From positions 248,001-312,000 of the forward strand of contig CALUQR010000002.1 of assembly GCA_944322965.1 (NCBI GenBank): DNA of 64,000 nucleotides, written 5' to 3'. Each line of letters opens with the position of its first letter. Position 1 is the first letter of the stretch. A program made the position numbers and the translations under genes. Below the pieces are notes generated by a model. It did not search any database. It was not told the DNA's origin and worked only from the letters and a program-made list of their open reading frames with translations. This document shows, in pieces, positions 1-8,141 of the stretch. Origin of the DNA: Vulcanimicrobiota bacterium (GTDB lineage Bacteria > Vulcanimicrobiota > Xenobia > Xenobiales > Xenobiaceae).

Positions 1-1
1 T

Positions 2-2758
2 GACAATTTGGCCGCCCAGGACTCTTACGCCGAAGGGTCGCGCCTCTTCTATCGCCTCAAGCAGGAGGAGCCGGAGCTGGAAGGGGTGGGCCAGTCTATC
101 GCTCGCTTCGCCCTGCGTTGGAGCCAGTCTCTGGCCGCGAAGAGAGAGTTCGATCAGGCTCTGAAGGTCATAGAGGATACGCTCAAAGAGGAGGAAGCTC
201 CGGCTCTCAATGAGGAGTTGCTCCGGCTCTACGCCTTAAAGGCCCAAGAGTGGGAGCGCGCAGAGCGCTTTACGGAGGCTCTCAACGCTTACCGCCAGTT
301 GGCGGAGCGCTACCCGCAGATCGCCGCCGACATCCAGCGCGAGCTCTCTAAACTCTATACTTCTTGGCTCCGCCTCTTAGAGGAGCGCGGCCAGTACGAA
401 CAGGCGGTAGGAGTGGCTAAGGAGTGGGCGGCCAGCACGGGCGACGACTCCAAGATCGACGGCCAAGTTATGCGCCTCTACCGCTCCTGGTCGGAGAAGT
501 ACGAGAATGAAGGGGAGTACGCGGAGGCGGTAGCCTGCTGGTACAAGTTGGCCAAGTTGCAGCCCGACAATGGAGCGGTGGCGGAGGAGATCGACCGCCT
601 GCATCGCCGTTGGGCCGACAACCGGGAGATGATGGACGACTACCAGGGCGCTATCGCCGCTTGCGAGCATTACTGGAGTCACAATCCTCAGCAAGATTCG
701 TGCTTAGAGGATATTAAGCGCCTCTACCGCTGCTGGATCCGCTACCAGGAGGCTTTGGGCCAGTATGCGGAGGCCTTATCGGTAGTCAAGCGCTTCAGTC
801 AGCGCTTCCCCGGTCTGCCGGAAATTGCCGAACATCAACAGCGCATCGCCCTCGCCTGGGCGGGCGAGTTGGCTCAAGCTCGCAATTACGAAGAGGCCCT
901 GCGCGTGGTGCGCGAGTTGCGCGAGGCGGTGGGCTCTAAGAGCGAGGTCTTAGAGCGGGCCCAAGAGTACTACTTCGCCTGGGCCAGCGAGTTAGCTGAG
1001 CGCGACCAGTTGACGGAAGCGGCCAAAGTCTTAGGCCAGTTGGCCCAAGAGCAGCCCCACTTGGAGAAGGTCTCCGCCGTCCGCTTCCAGCTCTTCCAGA
1101 AGAAGGCTAAGGTTTGGGAGGAGGAGCGCAATTGGGCGGAGGCTCTGCAGCTCTTAACTGACATCTGGAAGGACGACTCCCAATACGCTCCGCTGCGCCA
1201 GGAGATCGTCCGTCTCTACCGGGCTTGGGTCCTCCAAGACGAGGTAGAGAAGAGGTACCCTCAGGCTATCGAGCACCTGACCCAGATGAGCCCCTATCTG
1301 GAGGAGGGCGAGAGCTTAGAGGCCGATTTCTGTCGCCTCTACAAGGCCGAAGCCCAGAGCGCGGTGCAGGGCGGCGACTACCGTCAGGCGGTGCGCTGCT
1401 TAGAGGAGTTCTTCACCCGTTATCCCGACTCTAAGTTGGGGAAAGAGGCTCTGGATCAGCTCTATCGCGAGTGGATCGAGCACCTCTTGGCGGTGGAAGA
1501 TTACGCCGAAGCGGTCTTAATCTGCGGGGAGTGCGCGGGTAAGGGCGCCGACGCGGCCCAGATGCGCGAGCTCAACTTAAAGATCCACGACGCTTGGGCT
1601 TTGAGCTTAGAGAAGGGCGAAGCCCCGCGGGAGGCGGTAGAGGTCTTGCGCGATCTCTTAGCCTTAGAGCCCAACTGGCCCGGCGCTAAGGATCGCTTAG
1701 CGGACCAGCTCTTACTGTGGGGCGCCCAGTTAGAGGGCGGCGCCTGGACCCAGGCCCTCTCCCTCTACCAGGAAGCCCAGAGCCTGCGCGATAGCGAAAA
1801 GGTGCGAGAGGGACTCTTCCGCGCTTACTGCGCCCTGGCCGAAGAAGCGGCGAGCGAGGAGAAGTGGCCTCAAGCTATCTCCTCTTACCGCGAAGCTTTG
1901 CGCTTTAAGCCCGAAGATGAAGGGGTCCAGGCTAAGCTGCGCAGCTTGCAGTTGCAATTGGCGGAACAGCAATTCGCGCAAGGCAAGTCGGAGCAGGCTT
2001 TAAAGATCTACCAGGAGCGCTTAGTAGCTCAGCCCCAGGATCAGGCGACGCGCGACTCTCTGCGCCGTCTCTACGATCCCCAGAACGATCCTTGTCCTTA
2101 CGTCGATTTCTACCGCGATCTCTGCCAGCTCCATCCGGAGCGGGTCGAGCTGCAGAGCCTCTTAGCTTCGGCCTACCGCGAAGTCGACAAGCCGGCTTTA
2201 GCCTTAGTCTGCTTGCGCCACGCCCTGCAGAAAGGTTGGCGCGAGGATCTCCTCGGCCAGTTGCTCGAGCTCTACCTGCTCTTAGATAAGCCCCGTTCCG
2301 CCTGGACTTTGGGCGAGGCGGCCTGGGAAGCGGGGATGGAGAGCGTCGCTTTGGCGGAGCGCCTAGTAGAGATCTATACCCAATATGGCGGCGCCAGCGA
2401 GCAGCCCGCCTTAGAGCGCCTCAGCTCCTACTTGCAAAAAGAGCGCCAGGCGGAGGAGCCGCCAGCGAAAGATCCTAAGCCTGAAGTCGCTGCCGATCCG
2501 GTAGCCGAGGATCCTAAGCCTGAAGCCGACGATCCGGTCGTCGAGGAGCCTAAGCCTGAAGTTGCTGCTGATCCGGCGACCGAGGAATCCAAGACCGAAG
2601 TTGCCGCCGGCCCAGTAGCTGAAGAGTCCAAGCCTGAAGCCGCCGACCCTGAGACTGAAGTCACTGGTGACTCTAAGCTTGAAGCCGCTGGCGATAAGCG
2701 GGCCTCTAAGGCTAAGGGCGAGGGCAAGAAGAAAAAGAAAAAGCGGGGTAACCGCTGA
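2..2758 (+). CDS. Protein of tandem 41-residue TPR-like repeats, 5'-truncated
   Basis: The reading frame is open from the window edge, so the true start lies upstream; the first possible start inside the window is TTG at 8. From about residue 75 to 560 the protein is a chain of helical repeats with an unusually regular spacing of 41 residues. Each repeat has an aromatic residue at position 1, usually Trp at 4, Tyr/Trp at 14, Glu/Gln-Ala at 16-17 and a hydrophobic residue at 41. Ordinary TPRs follow to about residue 800. The tail is an acidic Pro/Glu/Ala-rich degenerate repeat ending in a run of lysines. No signal peptide or enzyme domain is seen in the visible part. A scaffold or adaptor role is inferred; the partner is unknown. 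Confidence 0.85.
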   Translation, partial: DNLAAQDSYAEGSRLFYRLKQEEPELEGVGQSIARFALRWSQSLAAKREFDQALKVIEDTLKEEEAPALNEELLRLYALKAQEWERAERFTEALNAYRQLAERYPQIAADIQRELSKLYTSWLRLLEERGQYEQAVGVAKEWAASTGDDSKIDGQVMRLYRSWSEKYENEGEYAEAVACWYKLAKLQPDNGAVAEEIDRLHRRWADNREMMDDYQGAIAACEHYWSHNPQQDSCLEDIKRLYRCWIRYQEALGQYAEALSVVKRFSQRFPGLPEIAEHQQRIALAWAGELAQARNYEEALRVVRELREAVGSKSEVLERAQEYYFAWASELAERDQLTEAAKVLGQLAQEQPHLEKVSAVRFQLFQKKAKVWEEERNWAEALQLLTDIWKDDSQYAPLRQEIVRLYRAWVLQDEVEKRYPQAIEHLTQMSPYLEEGESLEADFCRLYKAEAQSAVQGGDYRQAVRCLEEFFTRYPDSKLGKEALDQLYREWIEHLLAVEDYAEAVLICGECAGKGADAAQMRELNLKIHDAWALSLEKGEAPREAVEVLRDLLALEPNWPGAKDRLADQLLLWGAQLEGGAWTQALSLYQEAQSLRDSEKVREGLFRAYCALAEEAASEEKWPQAISSYREALRFKPEDEGVQAKLRSLQLQLAEQQFAQGKSEQALKIYQERLVAQPQDQATRDSLRRLYDPQNDPCPYVDFYRDLCQLHPERVELQSLLASAYREVDKPALALVCLRHALQKGWREDLLGQLLELYLLLDKPRSAWTLGEAAWEAGMESVALAERLVEIYTQYGGASEQPALERLSSYLQKERQAEEPPAKDPKPEVAADPVAEDPKPEADDPVVEEPKPEVAADPATEESKTEVAAGPVAEESKPEAADPETEVTGDSKLEAAGDKRASKAKGEGKKKKKKRGNR

Positions 2759-2781
2759 GAACTGGCCAAGGGAGAAGAAAG

Positions 2782-3279
2782 ATGGACGAAAAACGGACTA
2801 CCGAGAGTGCAATCAACGTAGAGGAGCTCACCCCTCAGCAGCAGTTTAGCTTTGCGGTTCTCAAGAAGGCGGCTTCGATCGCCGAGGCGGCGGGTTTAGA
2901 GTCTAAATTAGACTTAAAGTATATGCACCTCTTTATCGAGGCCCAGTTGGGCAGCGAGCGCCAGCAAGGGGTGATCGTGCGCGATAAGACGGTCAATCCC
3001 AACCTGCCCGTCTTGGGTATCTTCTCCCCCTGCTTACAGTTGAAGCGGGCGGAGATCGAGCCTCGCTTACCTGAGCTCTCCTACAAATTGCTCAAGGCCA
3101 ACGAGGGGATCAACTTCGCCAGTTACGCCCTCATGGAAAATTCCGAGGAAGTGATCGTCATCGCCTCTTGGGAGGCCCTCTTAGAGGAGGTGACCCCCAA
3201 GGCCTTTAGGGCGGCGGTGATGGCCGTAGCTTTGGCGGCCAATCTCTTTAGGGAGCGCTTAGATCGGGATGAACTTTAA
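2782..3279 (+). CDS. Hypothetical 165-residue protein
   Basis: This small soluble acidic protein starts at ATG 2782 after a purine-rich stretch (gggagaagaaag). It ends 11 bases inside the next gene, so the two are probably translated together. I see no catalytic motif, signal peptide or membrane segment. The pattern of alternating helices and strands, with a central segment reading NPNLPVLGIFSPC, recalls small chaperone-like folds of the YbjN or type III chaperone kind, but that is only an impression. It lies just after the TPR-repeat gene and may act with it. Confidence 0.75.
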   Translation: MDEKRTTESAINVEELTPQQQFSFAVLKKAASIAEAAGLESKLDLKYMHLFIEAQLGSERQQGVIVRDKTVNPNLPVLGIFSPCLQLKRAEIEPRLPELSYKLLKANEGINFASYALMENSEEVIVIASWEALLEEVTPKAFRAAVMAVALAANLFRERLDRDEL

Positions 3280-4381
3280 AATTTGGAAATGGCGTCTATT
3301 CGTACTCCTTCTCTGCCTAAGCTTCTGTTGTAGCGCCCTCTGGGCGGAGGAGAATAAGCCGCGCATCCTCCTTTTGGGGACGGGCGGCACCATAGTAGGC
3401 GTAGCTAATCAGAATTCGCCCACCGGTTATACCGCCGGCCAATTGACGGTAGAGGAGTTAGTCCGCTCCTTGCCGGGCTTTGAGCGCTTAGGGGTCGATC
3501 TTAAGGCGGAGCAGGTGGCCAATATCGCCAGCCAAGATATGGATTATCCCGTCTGGAAGGCTTTAGTAGAGCGCATCGAGCGGGCGGCCGCCCAAGATGA
3601 AGCCGACGCTTTCGTTATTACCCACGGTACGGATACCTTAGAGGAGACGGCCTTCTTTTTGGAGTTGGCCCTCGATATCGATAATCCCGTCGTCTTAGTG
3701 GGGGCTATGCGTCCCACTACCAGCTTATCGGCCGACGGTCCCCAAAACTTGTGGGAGGCTATCCAAGTGGCCTCTAGCGTCGACTCCTTTGGGCGCGGGG
3801 TTTTGGTCTCCTTTGCAGGGGAGATCTTCCCGGCCCGTTACGCTACTAAGGCCAGCACCTTGCAGACGGGGGCCTTTGCGCCCACCTTCGGCGGGGCGAT
3901 CGGCTTTACGGACGCCCACCGGGCCCACTATTACGTAGCTTCCGCTAAAAAGCAGCGGCGCCCTTGGAGCTTAGATTGGTCTAAGTTAGAGAGCTTACCT
4001 AAGGTGGAGATTATCCCCGTCTACGCGGGGGCCGGAGGGGAAGCGCTCCTCCAAGCCTTAGAGCGGGGCGCCCAAGGGATCGTAATTGCGGGCGTAGGCG
4101 ATGGCAATATGCCCGCCTCTATGCTCCAAGCTTGTAAGCGAGCCCAAGAGCGGGGAGTGCCGGTAGTTAGAGCGACTAGGGTCTTCCAAGGTTACGTCCA
4201 TAAGGACCATGAATTTAAAGATAGCGACTATGGCACGGTAGCCGCTTACGACTTGAGTCCCCAGAAGGCTCGCATCCTCTTACAACTGCTCCTAGCGCGC
4301 GGGGTGCGCGACTTAGAGCGGATCCAAGCGGCGCTGGTAGGCGACCAGCCGGGCGCCTTGCGCTTTGCCGAAGAGGAATAG
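3269..4381 (+). CDS. Secreted L-asparaginase, type II-like
   Basis: Hydrolyses asparagine to aspartate and ammonia. An N-terminal signal peptide (basic start, hydrophobic core to about residue 23, cleavage near LWA) sends it out of the cytoplasm. After it comes the first catalytic motif LLGTGGTI, whose Thr41 matches the nucleophile of the family. The second motif THGTDTLEE supplies the Thr-Asp pair, and YVHKDHEFKDSDYG gives the later Lys. At 370 residues the length is normal for a type II enzyme with its leader. The start overlaps the preceding gene by 11 bases, and a strong terminator follows. Glutaminase side activity is possible. Confidence 0.93.
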   Translation: MNFKIWKWRLFVLLLCLSFCCSALWAEENKPRILLLGTGGTIVGVANQNSPTGYTAGQLTVEELVRSLPGFERLGVDLKAEQVANIASQDMDYPVWKALVERIERAAAQDEADAFVITHGTDTLEETAFFLELALDIDNPVVLVGAMRPTTSLSADGPQNLWEAIQVASSVDSFGRGVLVSFAGEIFPARYATKASTLQTGAFAPTFGGAIGFTDAHRAHYYVASAKKQRRPWSLDWSKLESLPKVEIIPVYAGAGGEALLQALERGAQGIVIAGVGDGNMPASMLQACKRAQERGVPVVRATRVFQGYVHKDHEFKDSDYGTVAAYDLSPQKARILLQLLLARGVRDLERIQAALVGDQPGALRFAEEE

Positions 4382-4390
4382 AGGAAGTAG

Positions 4391-4431
4391 GCTGAGGTCC
4401 CGACCTTTAGGTCGGGACCCCAGCTTTTTTT
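4391..4431 (+). terminator. Rho-independent terminator after the asparaginase gene
   Basis: A GC-rich stem pairs 4396-4405 with 4410-4419 around a TTTA loop, is extended at its base by GCTG/CAGC, and is followed by seven T residues. It ends the run of genes that enters from the left edge. Confidence 0.9.
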
Positions 4432-4556
4432 AGGGGAAGTTGGGCGGTAGAGGGGCAGAGGGAGGGGCGGCAGGAGAGGAGATAGGGAAGGTAGGCAAGA
4501 AAGTGAGGGGGCTTTTTAAGGCGCAAGATCTCTCGTAGAGAAGGGGTACGGCTAGA

Positions 4557-5279
4557 GTGCAGATAGAGCTTAGGTATAAGCGGGTACTTTTAAAGTTATC
4601 GGGCGAGGTCTTAGCGGGTACGGAGAGCTTAGGTCTAGAGCCCCAGGCCCTCTCCAATTACGCCCAGCAGGTGGCGGAGTTAGTGCGCTGGGGCGTAGAG
4701 GTGGGGGTAGTCTTAGGGGGCGGCAATTTCTGGCGGGGGCGCATGGCCCCTCACATGGGGCGCGATGAGGCGGACGCCATGGGGATGTTGGCTACGGTAA
4801 TGAACGGCTTGGCTTTTGCCGACGCCTTGCGCCGTCTGGGTCAAGAGGCGGTAGTGATGAGCGCCATTCCCATCCCTTCGATAGTCGAAGGTTTCCAGGC
4901 GGCTAAGGCCCGCCAGTTGTTGGCCCAAGGTAAGGTCTTGATCTTTGTGGGCGGGACGAGCAACCCTTACTTTACTACCGATTCCGCCGCCGCTTTGCGG
5001 GGCTTACAGATCGGGGCCCAGGTGGTCCTCAAAGGGACGCTCACCGACGGGGTTTACGATAGCGATCCCTTCAAAAATCCCCAGGCCCAGCGTTTCCAGC
5101 ATCTGACCTTCTCCGAGGCGCTGCGCCGCGATCTGCGGGTGATGGACGGCGCGGCCTTCTCTCTCTGTCGGGATAATAATTTGCCCGTTTACGTCTTTAA
5201 AGTTACTGAACCTGGCAATTTGCGCCAGGTAGTCGTCGAGGGCCGGGAGATCGGTACCTTAGTTAAGGAGGAGCTGTAG
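4557..5279 (+). CDS. pyrH: UMP kinase
   Basis: Phosphorylates UMP to UDP in pyrimidine nucleotide synthesis, in the cytoplasm. It belongs to the amino-acid-kinase fold. The N-terminal KLSGEVLAG phosphate loop, the VVLGGGNFWRG segment and the later GGTSNPYFTTDSAA and TDGVYDSDP motifs are all intact, and 240 residues is the usual length. GTG at 4557 is chosen because it places the conserved KR-LLKLSGE block about eight residues from the start. The stop shares one base with the GTG start of frr, so the two are translationally coupled as in many bacteria. Confidence 0.96.
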   Translation: MQIELRYKRVLLKLSGEVLAGTESLGLEPQALSNYAQQVAELVRWGVEVGVVLGGGNFWRGRMAPHMGRDEADAMGMLATVMNGLAFADALRRLGQEAVVMSAIPIPSIVEGFQAAKARQLLAQGKVLIFVGGTSNPYFTTDSAAALRGLQIGAQVVLKGTLTDGVYDSDPFKNPQAQRFQHLTFSEALRRDLRVMDGAAFSLCRDNNLPVYVFKVTEPGNLRQVVVEGREIGTLVKEEL

Positions 5280-5830
5280 TGATAGATCCCAGTATTCGCC
5301 GCAATGCGGAAGAGAAGATGAAGAAGACCCACGAGAGCTTGGTGCGCACCTTAGCTACCATTCGCACTGGGCGGGCTACCCCCGTGCTCTTAGATCGCAT
5401 CGTGGTTGAGGCTTACGGTTCGGAGATGCCCATCAACCAGGTGGCGACCGTGGGAACGCCGGAGGCGCGGATGTTGACTATTCAGCCCTTCGACAAGAAG
5501 AATCTGACCGCCATTGAGAAGGCTATCCAGAAGTCCGATCTGGGCATCAATCCCACCAACGATGGCAGCATGATCCGCCTGATCTTCCCCCCTCTCACTG
5601 AGGAGCGGCGCAAAGAGCTGGTGAAGCAAGCTAAGAAGATGACGGAAGAGGCCAAAGTCTCCATGCGCAATATTAGGCGCGACGCCATGGACGGCTTAAA
5701 GAAGCTCAAAGACGCTCCTGAAGACGAGGTCAAGAAGGCCCAGGAAGAGATCCAGAAACTCTTAGATAAGAGCATCGACGAGTTGGGTAAGGTCCTCTCC
5801 GCTAAAGAGAAGGAAATTATGGAAGTCTAA
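5279..5830 (+). CDS. frr: Ribosome recycling factor
   Basis: Splits post-termination ribosomes together with EF-G. The 183-residue protein matches the family throughout: an N-terminal helix ending in LATIRTGRATP, a middle domain with YG-E-PINQVA and LTIQPFDK, the TNDGSMIRLIFPPLTEERR segment and a charged C-terminal coiled-coil helix. Translation starts at GTG 5279, which overlaps the pyrH stop by one base, and its own TAA shares a base with the next ATG. It is therefore the second member of a tightly coupled operon. Confidence 0.97.
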   Translation: MIDPSIRRNAEEKMKKTHESLVRTLATIRTGRATPVLLDRIVVEAYGSEMPINQVATVGTPEARMLTIQPFDKKNLTAIEKAIQKSDLGINPTNDGSMIRLIFPPLTEERRKELVKQAKKMTEEAKVSMRNIRRDAMDGLKKLKDAPEDEVKKAQEEIQKLLDKSIDELGKVLSAKEKEIMEV

Positions 5831-6084
5831 TGGGGGAACCCTATAGCGTGGGGCCCAACCGTTGGTTGGGCCGCTCTTATTTATACGCTCTCCAGCGGGC
5901 GCGCTTAGCGGGCGAGGGGCCGCGGCGCGTCGTTTTGACGCGTCCGCCCTATCCCGGCTGGGGGGCGGGAGAGTTGCGAGTAGTGGGGGTGCGCCCCCTG
6001 GCCCCGGAGAGAGGGGAGGGCTGGGAGTGGATCTTAGCTTATCCGCGTTTCCTGCGTCCTCCTAAGCGGGAGGGGAAGAGGTGA
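5830..6084 (+). CDS. Small basic hypothetical protein coupled between frr and uppS
   Basis: This 84-residue ORF begins at an ATG sharing its first base with the frr stop and ends in a TGA that overlaps the uppS GTG by four bases. That strict coupling on both sides argues for a real gene. The product is rich in Arg, Gly, Pro and Trp, with a PPYPGWGAGELRVVGV stretch that could form a small beta-barrel. It has no signal peptide or cysteine motif. I do not recognise the family. An alternative frame at 5862-6065 overlaps it but lacks the coupled boundaries. Confidence 0.65.
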   Translation: MGEPYSVGPNRWLGRSYLYALQRARLAGEGPRRVVLTRPPYPGWGAGELRVVGVRPLAPERGEGWEWILAYPRFLRPPKREGKR

Positions 6085-6809
6085 GTAAGGTCTTAGAGTT
6101 AGAGCTCGATCCTAAGCGTATGCCTCGCCATATCGCCTTCATTATGGATGGCAATAGGCGCTGGGCCAAAGAGCGCTTCTTACCTTCAGTTATGGGCCAC
6201 CAGGCGGGGGTCAAGGCCTTTCGGGTAGTCTTAGAGACCTGTCGCCAGTTGGGTATCGAGTACGTGAGCGCCTACGCCTTTTCGGCCGAAAATTGGCGCC
6301 GTACGCCCGGCGAAGTGAAGATTTTAATGCATCTCTTCGAACATTACGCCCAAGCGGAGCGCCGTTCTATGGTAGAGAATGGCATCCGCCTGCGGGTCAT
6401 CGGAGATAAAGGGGGCTTAGACCCCGCCGTCTGCCGGGAGTTAGAGTTGAGCGAAGAGGCTACGGCCCACAATCGGGCCTTGACCCTCAACTTGGCCGTC
6501 AATTACGGGGGGCGGGAAGAGTTGACCCAGGCGGCTCGCCAGTTGGCTCAGAGGGTGGCGGCGGGGGAGTTAGAGCCCCGGGATATAGATGAAGAGTTAT
6601 TAGCTAGTCAATTGTATACGGCTGGGAGTCCCGATCCCGATCTCTTAGTGCGCACTAGCGGCGAGTTGCGGCTCAGCAACTTTTTGTTGTGGCAATTGGC
6701 CTACGCCGAATTCTACTTTAGCGATCTCTATTGGCCGGAGGTAGACGCCAATTTCGTCTACCAGGCTATCGGGGAGTATCAGCGTCGCTTGCGCCGTTAC
6801 GGGGCCTAG
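6081..6809 (+). CDS. uppS: Isoprenyl transferase (undecaprenyl diphosphate synthase)
   Basis: Condenses isopentenyl diphosphate units in cis onto farnesyl diphosphate to make the C55 lipid carrier for cell-wall sugars. Visible family motifs are HIAFIMDGNRRWA with the Mg-binding Asp, MGHQAGVKA, YAFSAENWRR, LNLAVNYGGREE and the C-terminal RTSGELRLSNFLLWQ and AYAEFYF. Length (242 residues) is normal. The GTG start overlaps the upstream small ORF by four bases. It follows pyrH and frr as in many genomes, but cdsA and dxr, the usual next genes, are absent. Confidence 0.96.
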   Translation: MSKVLELELDPKRMPRHIAFIMDGNRRWAKERFLPSVMGHQAGVKAFRVVLETCRQLGIEYVSAYAFSAENWRRTPGEVKILMHLFEHYAQAERRSMVENGIRLRVIGDKGGLDPAVCRELELSEEATAHNRALTLNLAVNYGGREELTQAARQLAQRVAAGELEPRDIDEELLASQLYTAGSPDPDLLVRTSGELRLSNFLLWQLAYAEFYFSDLYWPEVDANFVYQAIGEYQRRLRRYGA

Positions 6810-6824
6810 CTGGAGAGAAAGAAT

Positions 6825-8123
6825 ATGTTTGCTGGGATCTCAATTATCCTCGTCTTTTTAGTGATGGCGGTCCTCATGATGAGCCGCCGTCTGCCCGCCC
6901 TCTTGGCTTTACCTTTAATGGCCTTGGGCGTAGGTTTGATCTCGGGGGTAGCCTACCCCTGGAGCGCTCAGGAGGAGGGCTTGGGGCGCTTTTTGGGGGA
7001 GACGATCCTCACCCAAGGTTCGACTAAGTTGGCCCAGGCCATGATGTTTACTATCTTCGGCTCCATTCTCTCCCAGGTAGTGATGCGTTTAGGGATAGCG
7101 GCCCGTTTAGTGGGCCTGACCGCCGAATATGCCGGCCAACATAAGGGGCGCTTAGCCCTCCTCTTGACGGCCATTACCGCTATCTGCTTTACCTCGGTGA
7201 CCGGTTTAGGGGCGGTCATTATGATCGGCTCCCTAGTCTTGCCCATTATGATCGGCGCCGGCCTCTCCGCCCCGTTGGCGGCGGGGCTCATGCTCTTTGC
7301 CATCGCTCTAGGCGGGGTCTTCAATCCGGCCATTTTGGGCTTCTATATGGACGTCTTACAATTGCCCCAAGCTACGGTCCAAAGTTACGTCGCCGCCTAC
7401 GGGGCTCTCTTAGGTTTGACTACCCTAGTCTTTTGGGGGGTAGGTTGTTATCGGGAGCGCCAGAGCTTCAATTGGGCACAAGTTGAGACCCCCAGCGCCC
7501 CTGCCGTACCCTGGTGGTCGCTAATTACCCCCATCTTGCCTATCGCCCTCATCTTAGGTTGCGATCTGCCCATTATTCCGGCCTTCGCCGTGGGCATCGT
7601 GTGGGGCGTTTTGAGCGTGGCTCCCCGCCAGGCGGTCCACAACTTGAGCGCCGCCACCTTAGAGGGGCTCAAAGATGTGGCCCCCGTCTTGGGCCTCTTT
7701 ATTGGCTTAGGGATGTGTCTCAACGCTATGACCGCTACCCCCACTAAAGTGGTGATGGAGCCCCTCTTAGAGGCCGTCATCCCCACCAGTCCCTGGGGCT
7801 TTACCTTATTCTTCTTCCTTTTAGCCCCCTTAGCTCTCTACCGCGGTCCGCTCAATATGTACGGTTTAGGGGCGGGGGTAGCGGGCATACTCTTGGGGAG
7901 CCAATTCTTGCCCCCCACCGCCATCTTGGCCGCCTTCTTTAGCGTAGGTCAGGTGCAGGGGGTCTGCGATCCCACCAATACCCAAAATGTGTGGCTGGCC
8001 CAATTTACTAAGACTACTACGGAGCGCCTGCTCAAAGACACCTTGCCTTACGTCTGGGCCTTTGTGGCCCTAGCCTTACTGTGGGCGACTTTCGTAGCGG
8101 GAGCTCTCAACTGGCCCAGTTAG
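6825..8123 (+). CDS. Multi-spanning permease of the ion-transporter type
   Basis: The 432-residue protein is almost wholly hydrophobic, with about ten to twelve membrane helices starting at residue 2. Short polar breaks such as TSVTGLGAVIMIGS and ALGGVFNPAILGFY resemble the re-entrant substrate loops of gluconate/citrate-type secondary transporters. The C-terminal half repeats this pattern with GPLNMYGLGAGVAGILLG and a CDPTNTQN loop. It stands 18 bases before a hydantoinase gene, so it may import or export a cyclic amide or 5-oxoproline-like substrate (inference). The substrate cannot be read from the sequence. Confidence 0.85.
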   Translation: MFAGISIILVFLVMAVLMMSRRLPALLALPLMALGVGLISGVAYPWSAQEEGLGRFLGETILTQGSTKLAQAMMFTIFGSILSQVVMRLGIAARLVGLTAEYAGQHKGRLALLLTAITAICFTSVTGLGAVIMIGSLVLPIMIGAGLSAPLAAGLMLFAIALGGVFNPAILGFYMDVLQLPQATVQSYVAAYGALLGLTTLVFWGVGCYRERQSFNWAQVETPSAPAVPWWSLITPILPIALILGCDLPIIPAFAVGIVWGVLSVAPRQAVHNLSAATLEGLKDVAPVLGLFIGLGMCLNAMTATPTKVVMEPLLEAVIPTSPWGFTLFFFLLAPLALYRGPLNMYGLGAGVAGILLGSQFLPPTAILAAFFSVGQVQGVCDPTNTQNVWLAQFTKTTTERLLKDTLPYVWAFVALALLWATFVAGALNWPS

Positions 8124-8141
8124 AGGAGAGGAGGCTCCAGC

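Noticed and set aside
8-10. TTG as the true start of the first gene
   Set aside because: The frame is open to the window edge, there is no ribosome site in the seven bases before it, and the protein begins in the middle of a repeat.
2428-2769. Reverse-strand frame of 113 codons opposite the acidic tail of the first gene
   Set aside because: It is the shadow of the degenerate Pro/Glu/Ala repeat and is Ser/Gly-rich noise.
3269-3346. Asparaginase as a lipoprotein
   Set aside because: Cysteines occur in the signal region, but the residue before the first (LSFC) does not fit the lipobox, so ordinary signal peptidase cleavage is preferred.
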